From Symsagittifera roscoffensis (lineage: Eukaryota; Xenacoelomorpha; Acoela; Convolutidae), in NCBI RefSeq assembly GCF_963678635.1, contig NC_087066.1, positions 16,537,949 through 16,601,948 of the forward strand: DNA of 64,000 nt, given 5' to 3'. The notes under the pieces were generated by a model. It made no database searches and was not told where the DNA came from. It worked only from the letters and a program-made list of their open reading frames with translations. A program made the position numbers and the translations under genes. Of the stretch, positions 22,611 to 36,700 are shown piece after piece (positions within the stretch are counted from its first letter, which is position 1; the number at the start of each line of letters is the position of its first letter).

Positions 22611-23530
22611 ATATAATACCCAATTACAGGTTGTCCCAGAAAAGGATACCACCTGAATTTAAGGTTTAATTACCGATGTGATATAATATACAATTACACG
22701 GTGTCCCAGAAAAGGATACCAGCTGAACTTAAGGTTTCACTACCGATGTGATATAATACCCAACTATAGGGGGTCCCAGAAAGTGATCACTCCTGAATTT
22801 AATGTATAACTACCGATGTGATATGATACCCAATTACAGGGTGTCCCAGTAAAGGATACCACCTGAATTTAAGGTTTAACTACCGATGTGATATAATACC
22901 CAATTACAGGGTGTACCAGGAAAGGATACCACCTGAATTTAGGGTTTCACTACCGATATGATATAAAACCCAATTACAAGGTGTACCAGGAAAGGATACC
23001 ACCTGAGTTTAAGGTTTAACTACCGATGTGATATAATACCCAATTACAGGGTGTACCAGGAAAGGATACCACCTGAATTTAGGCTTTAATTACCGATGTG
23101 ACATAAAACCCAATTACAGGGTGTCCCAGAAAAAGATACCGTCTGAATTTAAGGTTTAACTACCGATGTGATATAAAACCCAATTACAGGGTGTCCCAGA
23201 AAAAGATACCACCTGAATTTAAGGTTTAACTACCGATGTGATATGATACCCAATTACAGGGTGTCCCAGTAAAGGATCCCACCTGAATTTAAGGTTTAAC
23301 TACCGATGTGATATAATACCCAATTACAGGGTGTACCAGGAAAGGATACCACCTGAATTTAGGGTTTCACTACCGATATGATATAAAACCCAATTACAAG
23401 GTGTACCAGGAAAGGATACTACCTGAGTTTAAGGTTTAACTACCGATGTGATATAATACCCAATTACAGGGTGTACCAGGAAAGGATACCACCTGAATTT
23501 AGGCTTTAATTACCGATGTGACATAAAACC

Positions 23531-25730
23531 CAACTATAGGGGGTCCCAGAAAATGATCACTCCTGAATTTAATGTATAACTACCGATGTGATATGATACC
23601 CAATTACAGGGTGTCCCAGTAAAGGATACCACCTGAATTTAAGGTTTAACTACCGATGTGATATAATACCCAATTACAGGGTGTACCAGGAAAGGATACC
23701 ACCTGAATTTAGGGTTTCACTACCGATATGATATAAAACCCAATTACAAGGTGTACCAGGAAAGGATACCACCTGAGTTTAAGGTTTAACTACCGATGTG
23801 ATATAATACCCAATTACAGGGTGTACCAGGAAAGGATACCACCTGAATTTAGGCTTTAATTACCGATGTGACATAAAACCCAATTACAGGGTGTCCCAGA
23901 AAAAGATACCGCCTGAATTTAAGGTTTAACTACCGATGTGATATAAAACCCAATTACAGGGTGTCCCAGAAAAAGATACCACCTGAATTTAAGGTTTAAC
24001 TACCGATGTGATATGATACCCAATTACAGGGTGTCCCAGTAAAGGATCCCACCTGAATTTAAGGTTTAACTACCGATGTGATATAATACCCAATTACAGG
24101 GTGTACCAGGAAAGGATACCACCTGAATTTAGGGTTTCACTACCGATATGATATAAAACCCAATTACAAGGTGTACCAGGAAAGGATACTACCTGAGTTT
24201 AAGGTTTAACTACCGATGTGATATAATACCCAATTACAGGGTGTACCAGGAAAGGATACCACCTGAATTTAGGCTTTAATTACCGATGTGACATAAAACC
24301 CAATTACAGGGTGTCCCAGAAAAAGATACCACCTGAATTTAAGGTTTAACTACCGATGTGATATAAAACCCAATTACAGGGTGTCCCAGAAAAAGATACC
24401 ACCTGAATTTAAGGTTTAACTACCGATGTGATATAATACCCAATTACAGGGTGTCCCAGTAAAGGATACCACCTGAATTTAAGGTTTAACTACCGATGTG
24501 ATATAAAACCCAATTACAGGGTGTCCCAGAAAAAGATACCACCTGAATTTAAGGTTTAACTACCGATGTGATATAATACCCGTTTACAGGGTGTACCAGA
24601 AAAGGATACCACCTGAATTTAAGGTTTAACTACCGATGTGATATAATACCTAATTACAGGGTGTCCCAGAAAAAGATACCACCTGAATTTAAGGTTTAAC
24701 TACCGATGTGATATAATACCCAATTACAGGGTGTCCCAGTAAAGGATACCACCTGAATTTAAGGTTTAACTACCGATGTGACATAAAACCCAATAACAGG
24801 GTGTCCCAGAAAAAGATACCACCTGAATTTAAGGTTTAACTACCGATGTGATATAAAACCCAATTACAGGGTGTCCCAGAAAAAGATACCACCTGAATTT
24901 AAGGTTTAACTACCGATGTGATATAATACCCAATTACAGGGTGTCCCAGTAAAGGATACCACCTGAATTTAAGGTTTAACTACCGATGTGATATAAAACC
25001 CAATTACAGGGTGTCCCAGAAAAAGATACCACCTGAATTTAAGGTTTAACTACCGATGTGATATAATACCCGTTTACAGGGTGTACCAGAAAAGGATACC
25101 ACCTGAATTTAAGGTTTAACTACCGATGTGATATAATACCCAATTACAGGGTGTCCCAGTAAAGGATACCACCTGAATTTAAGGTTTAACTACCGATGTG
25201 ATATAAAACCCAATTACAGGGTGTCCCAGAAAAAGATACCACCTGAATTTAAGGTTTAACTACCGATGTGATATAATACCCAATTACAGGGTGTCCCAGT
25301 AAAGGATACCACCTGAATTTAAGGTTTAACTACCGATGTGATATAATACCCAGTTACAGGGTTTCCCAGAAAAGGATACCACCTGAGTTTAAGGTTTAAC
25401 TACCGATGTGATATAATACCCGTTTACAGGGTGTCCCAGAAAAGGATACCACCTGAGTTTAAGGTTTAATTACCGATGTGATATAATACCCAATTACAGG
25501 GTGTCCCAGAAAAGGATACCATCTGAATTTAAGATTTAACTACCGTTGTGATATAATAGCCAATTACAGGGTTTCCCAGAAAAGGATACCACCTGATTTT
25601 AAGGTTTCACTACCGATGTGATATAATACCCAATTACAGAGTGTCCCAGAAAAAGATACCACCTGAATTTAAGATTTCACTACCGATGTGATATAATAAC
25701 CAATAACAGGTTGTCCCAGAAAAGGATACC
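23531..25730 (+). repeat. Satellite block A2, second copy of the 2.2-kb core
   Basis: It matches 19051-21250 monomer for monomer. Its left junction is visible: the monomer at 23511 begins with the ACATAAAACC variant, then switches at about 23531 to CAACTATAGGGGG. This hybrid monomer is a probable unequal-exchange breakpoint. Confidence 0.75.
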
Positions 25731-27000
25731 ACCTGAATTTAAGGTATGACTACCGATGTGATATAATAGCAAATTACAGAGTGTCCCGGAAAATTATACC
25801 ACCTGCATTTAAGGTTTAACTACCGATGTGATATAATACCCAATTACAGGTTGTCCCAGAAAAGGATACCACCTGAATTTAGGGTTTAACTACCGATATG
25901 ATATAAAACCCAATTACAAGGTGTACCAGGAAAGGATACCACCTGAGTTTAAGGTTTAACTACCGATGTGATATAATACCCAATTACAGGGTGTACCAGG
26001 AAAGGATACCACCTGAATTTAGGCTTTAATTACCGATGTGACATAAAACCCAATTACAGGGTGTCCCAGAAAAAGATACCACCTGAATTTAAGGTTTAAC
26101 TACCGATGTGATATAATACCCAATTAAAGGGGGTCCCAGAAAATGATAACACCTGAATTTAATGTATAACTACCGATGTGATATGATACACAATTACAGG
26201 GTGTCCCAGAAAAAGATACCACCTGAATTTAGGATTTCACTACCGATGTGATATAATACCCAATTACAGGGTGTCCCAGTAAAGGATACCACCTGAATTT
26301 AAGGTTTAACTACCGATGTGATATAATACCCAATTACAGGGTGTCCCAGAAAAAGATACCACCTGAATTTAAGATTTCACTACCGATGTGATATAATAAC
26401 CAATAACAGGTTGTCCCAGAAAAGGATACCACCTGAATTTAAGGTATGACTACCGATGTGATATAATAGCAAATTACAGAGTGTCCCGGAAAATTATACC
26501 ACCTGCATTTAAGGTTTAACTACCGATGTGATATAATACCCAATTACAGGTTGTCCCAGAAAAGGATACCACCTGAATTTAGGGTTTAACTACCGATATG
26601 ATATAAAACCCAATTACAAGGTGTACCAGGAAAGGATACCACCTGAGTTTAAGGTTTAACTACCGATGTGATATAATACCCAATTACAGGGTGTACCAGG
26701 AAAGGATACCACCTGAATTTAGGCTTTAATTACCGATGTGACATAAAACCCAATTACAGGGTGTCCCAGAAAAAGATACCACCTGAATTTAAGGTTTAAC
26801 TACCGATGTGATATAATACCCAATTAAAGGGGGTCCCAGAAAATGATAACACCTGAATTTAATGTATAACTACCGATGTGATATGATACACAATTACAGG
26901 GTGTCCCAGAAAAAGATACCACCTGAATTTAGGATTTCACTACCGATGTGATATAATACCCAATTACAGGGTGTCCCAGAAAAAGATACCACCTGAATTT
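25600..27000 (+). repeat. 10-mer (700-bp) tandem block
   Basis: AAGATTTCAC followed by AATAACCAATAACAGG recurs at 25671 and 26371. GGTATGAC, the CCTGCATTT monomer, GGCTTTAATTACC and the CAATTAAAGGGGGTCCC monomer follow in the same order in both units. The single-copy version of this order is at 32450-33050. Confidence 0.7.
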
Positions 27001-27999
27001 AAGATTTCACTACCGATGTGATATAATAACCAATAACAGGTTGTCCCAGAAAAGGATACCACCTGAATTTAAGGTTTCACTACCGATGTGATATAATAGC
27101 CAATTACAGGGTGTCCCAGAATATTATACCACCTGAATTTAAGGTTTAACTACCGATGTGATATAATACCCAATTACAGGGTGTCCCAGAAAAGGATACC
27201 ACCTGAATTTAAGCTTTAATTACCGATGTGATATAATACCCAATTACAGGGTGTCCCAGAAAAGGATACCACCTGAATTTAAGATTTAACTACCGATGTG
27301 ATATAATAGCCAATTACAGGGTTTCCCAGAAAAGGAAACCACCTGATTTTAAGGTTTAACTACCGATGTGATATGATACCCAACTACAGTTTGTACCAGA
27401 AAAGGATACCACCTGGATTTAATGTTTAATTACCGATGTGATATAATACCCAATTACAGGGCGTCCCAGAAATTCATATCACCTGAGCTTAAGGTTTCTT
27501 TGCCGATGTGATATAATACCCAATTACAGTGTGTCCCAGAAATTGATATCACCTGACTTTAAGGTTTCACTACCGATGTGATATAATACCCAATTACAGG
27601 GTGTCCCAGAAAAGGATACCACCTGAATTTAAGGTTTAAATACCGATGTGATATAATACCCAATTACAGAGTGTATCAGAAAAGGGTACCACCTGAATTT
27701 AAGTTTTAACTACCGATGTGATATGATACTCAGTTACAGGGTGTACCAGAAAAAGATACCAACTGAATTTAATTTTTAACTACCGATGTGATATAATACC
27801 CAATTACACTGTGTCCCAGAAAAGGATACCACCTGAATTTAAGGTTTCACTACCGATGTGATGTAATACCCAATTACAGGGTGTCCCAGAAAAGGATACC
27901 ACCTGAATTTAAGGTTTAACTACCGATGTGATATAATACCCAATTACAGGGTGTACCAGAAAAGGATACCAGCTGAATTTAAAGTTAAACTACCGATGT

Positions 28000-30900
28000 G
28001 ATATAAAACCCAATTACAGGGTGTCCCAGAAAGGATACCACCTGAATTTAAGGTTTAACTACCGATGTGATTTAATACCCAATTACAGGGTGTACTAGAA
28101 TAGGATACCACCTGAATATAAGGTTTCACTACCGATGTGATATAATACCCAATTACAGGGTGTCCCAGAAAAGGATACCACCTGAATTTAAGGTTTAACT
28201 ACCGATGTGATATGATACTCAATTACAGGGTGTACCAGAAAAAGATACCAACTGAATTTAATTTTTAACTACCGATGTGATATAATACCCAATTACACTG
28301 TGTCCCAGAAAAGGATACCACCTGAATTTACGGTTTCACTACCGATGTGATGTAATACCCAATTACAGGGTGTCCCAGAAAAGGATACCACCTGAATTTA
28401 AGGTTTAACTACCGATATGATATAATACCCAATTACAGGGTGTACCAGAAAAGGATACCAGCTGAATTTAAAGTTTAACTACCGATGTGATATAAAACCC
28501 AATTACAGGGTGTCCCAGAAAGGATACCACCTGAATTTAAGGTTTAACTACCGATGTGATTTAATACCCAATTACAGGGTGTACTAGAATAGGATACCAC
28601 CTGAATTTAAGGTTTCACTACCGATGTGATATAATACCCAATTACAGGGTGTCCCAGAAAAGGATACCACCTGAATTTAAGGTTTAACTACCGATGTGAT
28701 AAAATACCCAATTACAGGGTATCCCAGAAAAGGATATTAACTGAATTTAAGGTTTAACTACCGATGTGATATAATACCCAATTACAGGGTGTCCCAGAAA
28801 AGGATACCACCTGAATTTAAGATTTCACTACCGATGTGATATAATAACCAATAACAGGTTGTCCCAGAAAAGGATACCACCTGAATTTAAGGCTTCACTA
28901 CCGATGTGATATAATAGCCAATTACAGGGTGTCCCAGAATATTTTACCACCTGAATTTAAGGTTTAACTACCGATGTGATATAATACCCAAATACAGGGT
29001 GTCCCAGAAAAGGATACCACCTGAATTTAAGTTTTAACTACCGATGTGATATAATAGCCAATTACAGGGTTTCCCAGAAAAGGAAACCACCTGATTTTAA
29101 GGTTTAACTACCGATGTGATATGATACCCAACTACAGTTTGTACCAGAAAAGGATACCACCTGGATTTAATGTTTAACTACCGATGTGATATAATACCCA
29201 ATTACAGGGCGTCCCAGAAATTCATATCACCTGAGCTTAAGGTTTCTTTGCCGATGTGATATAATACCCAATTACAGTGTGTCCCAGAAATTGATATCAC
29301 CTGACTTTAAGGTTTCACTACCGATGTGATATAATACCCAATTACAGGGTGTCCCAGAAAAGGATACCACCTGAATTTAAGGTTTAAATACCGATGTGAT
29401 ATAATACCCAATTACAGAGTGTATCAGAAAAGGGTACCACCTGAATTTAAGCTTTAACTACCGATGTGATATGATACTCAGTTACAGGGTGTACCAGAAA
29501 AAGATACCAACTGAATTTAATTTTTAACTACCGATGTGATATAATACCCAATTACACTGTGTCCCAGAAAAGGATACCACCTGAATTTAAGGTTTCACTA
29601 CCGATGTGATGTAATACCCAATTACAGGGTGTCCCAGAAAAGGATACCAGCTGAACTTAAGGTTTCACTACCGATGTGATATAATACCCAACTATAGGGG
29701 GTCCCAGAAAATGATCACACCTGAATTTAATGTATAACTAACGATGTGATATGATACCCAATTACAGGGTGTCCCAGAAAAAGATACCACCTGAATTTAA
29801 GATTTCACTACCGATGTGATATAATAACCAATAACAGGTTGTCCCAGAAAAGGATACCACCTGAATTTAAGGTTTCACTACCGATGTGATATTATCCCCA
29901 ATTACAGGGTGTACCAGGAAAAGATACCACCTTAATTTAAGGTTTAACTACCGATGTGAAATAATACTCAATTACAGGATGTCCCAGAACACGATACCAC
30001 CTGAGTTTAAGGTTTAACTACCGATGTGATATAATACCCAATTACAGGGTGTCCCAGTAAAGGATACCACCTGAATTTAAGGTTTAACTACCGATGTGAT
30101 ATAATACCCAATTACAGGGTGTCCCGGAAAATTATACCACCTGAATTTAAGGTTTAACTACCGATGTGATATAATACCCAATTACAGGTTGTCCCAGAAA
30201 AGGATACCACCTGAATTTAAGGTTTAATTACCGATGTGATATAATATACAATTACACGGTGTCCCAGAAAAGGATACCAGCTGAACTTAAGGTTTCACTA
30301 CCGATGTGATATAATACCCAACTATAGGGGGTCCCAGAAAATGATCACTCCTGAATTTAATGTATAACTACCGATGTGATATGATACCCAATTACAGGGT
30401 GTCCCAGTAAAGGATACCACCTGAATTTAAGGTTTAACTACCGATGTGATATAATACCCAACTACAGGGTGTACCAGGAAAGGATACCACCTGAATTTAG
30501 GGTTTCACTACCGATATGATATAAAACCCAATTACAAGGTGTACCAGGAAAGGATACCACCTGAGTTTAAGGTTTAACTACCGATCTGATATAATACCCA
30601 ATTACAGGGTGTACCAGGAAAGGATACCACCTGAATTTAGGCTTTAATTACCGATTTGACATAAAACCCAATTACAGGGTGTCCCAGAAAAAGATACCAC
30701 CTGAATTTAAGGTTTAACTACCGATGTGATATAAAACCCAATTACAGGGTGTCCCAGAAAAAGATACCACCTGAATTTAAGGTTTAACTACCGATGTGAT
30801 ATGATACCCAATTACAGGGTGTCCCAGTAAAGGATACCACCTGAATTTAAGGTTTAACTACCGATGTGATATAATACCCAATTACAGGGTGTACCAGGAA

Positions 30901-33900
30901 AGGATACCACCTGAATTTAGGGTTTCACTACCGATATGATATAAAACCCAATTACAAGGTGTACCAGGAAAGGATACTACCTGAGTTTAAGGTTTAACTA
31001 CCGATGTGATATAATACCCAATTACAGGGTGTACCAGGAAAGGATACCACCTGAATTTAGGCTTTAATTACCGATGTGACATAAAACCCAATTACAGGGT
31101 GTCCCAGAAAAAGATACCACCTGAATTTAAGGTTTAACTACCGATGTGATATAAAACCCAATTACAGGGTGTCCCAGAAAAAGATACCACCTGAATTTAA
31201 GGTTCAACTACCGATGTGATATAATACCCAATTACAGGGTGTCCCAGTAAAGGATACCACCTGAATTTAAGGTTTAACTACCGATGTGATATAAAACCCA
31301 ATTACAGGGTGTCCCAGAAAAAGATACCACTTGAATTTAAGGTTTAACTACCGATGTGATATAATACCCGTTTACAGGGTGTACCAGAAAAGGATACCAC
31401 CTGAATTTAAGGTTTAACTACCGATGTGATATAATACCCAATTACAGGGTGTCCCAGAAAAAGATACCACCTGAATTTAAGGTTTAACTACCGATGTGAT
31501 ATAATACCCAATTACAGGGTGTCCCAGTAAAGGATACCACCTGAATTTAAGGTTTAACTACCGATGTGACATAAAACCCAATTACAGGGTGTCCCAGAAA
31601 AAGATACCACCTGAATTTAAGGTTTAACTACCGATGTGATATAAAACCCAATTACAGGGTGTCCCAGAAAAAGATACCACCTGAATTTAAGGTTTAACTA
31701 CCGATGTGATATAATACCCAATTACAGGGTGTCCCAGTAAAGGATACCACCTGAATTTAAGGTTTAACTACCGATGTGATATAAAACCCAATTACAGGGT
31801 GTCCCAGAAAAAGATACCACCTGAATTTAAGGTTTAACTACCGATGTGATATAATACCCGTTTACAGGGTGTACCAGAAAAGGATACCACCTGAATTTAA
31901 GGTTTAACTACCGATGTGATATAATACCCAATTACAGGGTGTCCCAGTAAAGGATACCACCTGAATTTAAGGTTTAACTACCGATGTGATATAAAACCCA
32001 ATTACAGGGTGTCCCAGAAAAAGATACCACCTGAATTTAAGGTTTAACTACCGATGTGATATAATACCCAATTACAGGGTGTCCCAGTAAAGGATACCAC
32101 CTGAATTTAAGGTTTAACTACCGATGTGATATAATACCCAGTTACAGGGTTTCCCAGAAAAGGATACCACCTGAGTTTAAGGTTTAACTACCGATGTGAT
32201 ATAATACCCGTTTACAGGGTGTCCCAGAAAAGGATACCACCTGAATTTAAGGTTTAATTACCGATGTGATATAATACCCAATTACAGGGTGTCCCAGAAA
32301 AGGATACCATCTGAATTTAAGATTTAACTACCGTTGTGATATAATAGCCAATTACAGGGTTTCCCAGAAAAGGATACCACCTGATTTTAAGGTTTCACTA
32401 CCGATGTGATATAATACCCAATTACAGGGTGTCCCAGAAAAAGATACCACCTGAATTTAAGATTTCACTACCGATGTGATATAATAACCAATAACAGGTT
32501 GTCCCAGAAAAGGATACCACCTGAATTTAAGGTATGACTACCGATGTGATATAATAGCCAATTACAGGGTGTCCCGGAAAATTATACCACCTGAATTTAA
32601 GGTTTAACTACCGATGTGATATAATACCCAATTACAGGTTGTCCCAGAAAAGGATACCACCTGAATTTAGGGTTTAACTACCGATATGATATAAAACCCA
32701 ATTACAAGGTGTACCAGGAAAGGATACCACCTGAGTTTAAGGTTTAACTACCGATGTGATATAATACCCAATTACAGGGTGTACCAGGAAAGGATACCAC
32801 CTGAATTTAGGCTTTAATTACCGATATGACATAAAACCCAATTACAGGGTGTCCCAGAAAAAGATACCACCTGAATTTAAGGTTTAACTACCGATGTGAT
32901 ATAATACCCAATTAAAGGGGGTCCCAGAAAATGATAACACCTGAATTTAATGTATAACTACCGATGTGATATGATACACAATTACAGGGTGTCCCAGAAA
33001 AAGATACCACCTGAATTTAGGATTTCACTACCGATGTGATATAATACCCAATTACAGGGTGTCCCAGAAAAAGATACCACCTGAATTTAAGATTTCACTA
33101 CCGATGTGATATAATAACCAATAACAGGTTGTCCCAGAAAAGGATACCACCTGAATTTAAGGTTTCACTACCGATGTGATATAATAGCCAATTACAGGGT
33201 GTCCCAGAATATTATACCACCTGAATTTAAGGTTTAACTACCGATGTGATATAATACCCAATTACAGGGTGTCCCAGAAAAGGATACCACCTGAATTTAA
33301 GCTTTAATTACCGATGTGATATAATACCCAATTACAGGGTGTCCCAGAAAAGGATACCACCTGAATTTAAGATTTAACTACCGATGTGATATAATAGCCA
33401 ATTACAGGGTTTCCCAGAAAAGGAAACCACCTGATTTTAAGGTTTAACTACCGATGTGATATGATACCCAACTACAGTTTGTACCAGAAAAGGATACCAC
33501 CTGGATTTAATGTTTAACTACCGATGTGATATAATACCCAATTACAGGGCGTCCCAGAAATTCATATCACCTGAGCTTAAGGTTTCTTTGCCGATGTGAT
33601 ATAATACCCAATTACAGTGTGTCCCAGAAATTGATATCACCTGACTTTAAGGTTTCACTACCGATGTGATATAATACCCAATTACAGGGTGTCCCAGAAA
33701 AGGATACCACCTGAATTTAAGGTTTAAATACCGATGTGATATAATACCCAATTACAGAGTGTATCAGAAAAGGGTACCACCTGAATTTAAGCTTTAACTA
33801 CCGATGTGATATGATACTCAGTTACAGGGTGTACCAGAAAAAGATACCAACTGAATTTAATTTTTAACTACCGATGTGATATAATACCCAATTACACTGT

Positions 33901-36700
33901 GTCCCAGAAAAGGATACCACCTGAATTTAAGGTTTCACTACCGATGTGATGTAATACCCAATTACAGGGTGTCCCAGAAAAGGATACCACCTGAATTTAA
34001 GGTTTAACTACCGATGTGATATAATACCCAATTACAGGGTGTACCAGAAAAGGATACCAGCTGAATTTAAAGTTTAACTACCGATGTGATATAAAACCCA
34101 ATTACAGGGTGTCCCAGAAAGGATACCACCTGAATTTAAGGTTTAACTACCGATGTGATTTAATACCCAATTACAGGGTGTACTAGAATAGGATACCACC
34201 TGAATTTAAGGTTTCACTACCGATGTGATATAATACCCAATTACAGGGTGTCCCAGAAAAGGATACCACCTGAATTTAAGGTTTAACTACCGATGTGATA
34301 TGATACTCAATTACAGGGTGTACCAGAAAAAGATACCAACTGAATTTAATTTTTAACTACTGATGTGATATAATACCCAATTACACTGTGTCCCAGAAAA
34401 GGATACCACCTGAATTTAAGGTTTCACTACCGATGTGATGTAATACCCAATTACAGGTTGTCCCAGAAAAGGATACCACCTGAATTTAAGGTTTAACTAC
34501 CGATATGATATAATACCCAATTACAGGGTGTCCCAGAAAAGGATACCACCTGAATTTAAGGTTTAAATACCGATGTGATATAATACCCAATTACAGAGTG
34601 TATCAGAAAAGGGTACCACCTGAATTTAAGCTTTAACTACCGATGTGATATGATACTCAGTTACAGGGTGTACCAGAAAAAGATACCAACTGAATTTAAT
34701 TTTTAACTACCGATGTGATATAATACCCAATTACACTGTGTCCCAGAAAAGGATACCACCTGAATTTAAGGTTTCACTACCGATGTGATGTAATACCCAA
34801 TTACAGGGTGTCCCAGAAAAGGATACCACCTGAATTTAAGGTTTAACCACCGATGTGATATAATACCCAATTACAGGGTGTACCAGAAAAGGATACCAGC
34901 TGAATTTAAAGTTTAACTACCGATGTGATATAAAACCCAATTACAGGGTGTCCCAGAAAGGATACCACCTGAATTTAAGGTTTAACTACCGATGTGATTT
35001 AATACCCAATTACAGGGTGTACTAGAATAGGATACCACCTGAATTTAAGGTTTCACTACCGATGTGATATAATACCCAATTACAGGGTGTCCCAGAAAAG
35101 GATACCACCTGAATTTAAGGTTTAACTACCGATGTGATATGATACTCAATTACAGGGTGTACCAGAAAAAGATACCAACTGAATTTAATTTTTAACTACT
35201 GATGTGATATAATACCCAATTACACTGTGTCCCAGAAAAGGATACCACCTGAATTTAAGGTTTCACTACCGATGTGATGTAATACCCAATTACAGGTTGT
35301 CCCAGAAAAGGATACCACCTGAATTTAAGGTTTAACTACCGATATGATATAATACCCAATTACAGGGTGTACCAGAAAAGGATACCAGCTGAATTTAAAG
35401 TTTAACTACCGATGTGATATAAAACCCAATTACAGGGTGTCCCAGAAAGGATACCACCTGAATTTAAGGTTTAACTACCGATGTGATTTAATACCCAATT
35501 ACAGGGTGTACTAGAATAGGATACCACCTGAATTTAAGGTTTCACTACCGATGTGATATAATACCCAATTACAGGGTGTCCCAGAAAAGGATACCACCTG
35601 AATTTAAGGTTTAACTACCGATGTGATAAAATACCCAATTACAGGGTATCCCAGAAAAGGATATTAACTGAATTTAAGGTTTAACTACCGATGTGATATA
35701 ATACCCAATTACAGGGTGTCCCAGAAAAGGATACCACCTGAATTTAAGATTTCACTACCGATGTGATATAATAACCAATAACAGTTTGTCCCAGAAAAGG
35801 ATACCACCTGAATTTAAGGTTTCACTACCGATGTGATATAATAGCCAATTACAGGGTGTCCCAGAATATTATACCACCTGAATTTAAGGTTTAACTACCG
35901 ATGTGATATAATACCCAAATACAGGGTGTCCCAGAAAAGGATACCACCTGAATTTAAGGTTTAATTACCGATGTGATATAATACCCAATTACAGGGTGTC
36001 CCAGAAAAGGATACCACCTGAATTTAAGGTTTAACTACCGATGTGATATAATACCCAATTACAGGGTGTACCAGAAAAGGATACCAGCTGAATTTAAAGT
36101 TTAACTACCGATGTGATATAAAACCCAATTACAGGGTGTCCCAGAAAGGATACCACCTGAATTTAAGGTTTAACTACCGATGTGATTTAATACCCAATTA
36201 CAGGGTGTACTAGAATAGGATACCACCTGAATTTAAGGTTTCACTACCGATGTGATATAATACCCAATTACAGGGTGTCCCAGAAAAGGATACCACCTGA
36301 ATTTAAGGTTTAACTACCGATGTGATATGATACTCAATTACAGGGTGTACCAGAAAAAGATACCAACTGAATTTAATTTTTAACTACCGATGTGATATAA
36401 TACCCAATTACACTGTGTCCCAGAAAAGGATACCACCTGAATTTAAGGTTTCACTACCGATGTGATGTAATACCCAATTACAGGTTGTCCCAGAAAAGGA
36501 TACCACCTGAATTTAAGGTTTAACTACCGATATGATATAATACCCAATTACAGGGTGTACCAGAAAAGGATACCAGCTGAATTTAAAGTTTAACTACCGA
36601 TGTGATATAAAACCCAATTACAGGGTGTCCCAGAAAGGATACCACCTGAATTTAAGGTTTAACTACCGATGTGATTTAATACCCAATTACAGGGTGTACT
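28000..36700 (+). repeat. Zone with amplified 69-bp monomers
   Basis: A monomer with one A missing (CCCAGAAAGGATACC) appears at about 28031, 28517, 34117, 34957, 35447, 36137 and 36627. Its neighbours are always the same: an AAAGTTTAAC or AAAGTTAAAC monomer before it, then a GTGATTTAATACC...TACTAGAATAGG monomer after it. The same context at about 38021 has the full 70 bp and probably represents the parent. The deletion therefore arose once and was copied with its surroundings. Confidence 0.7.
29638..32518 (+). repeat. Satellite block A3, third copy, about 2.9 kb
   Basis: It matches 18370-21250 at offset 11,268. The offset is two less than 161 monomers, which fits the two 69-bp monomers lying between. 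Beyond 32518 it goes on to match the sequence after block A2 (25731-26230), so A3 combines features of A1 on its left and A2 on its right. Confidence 0.7.
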
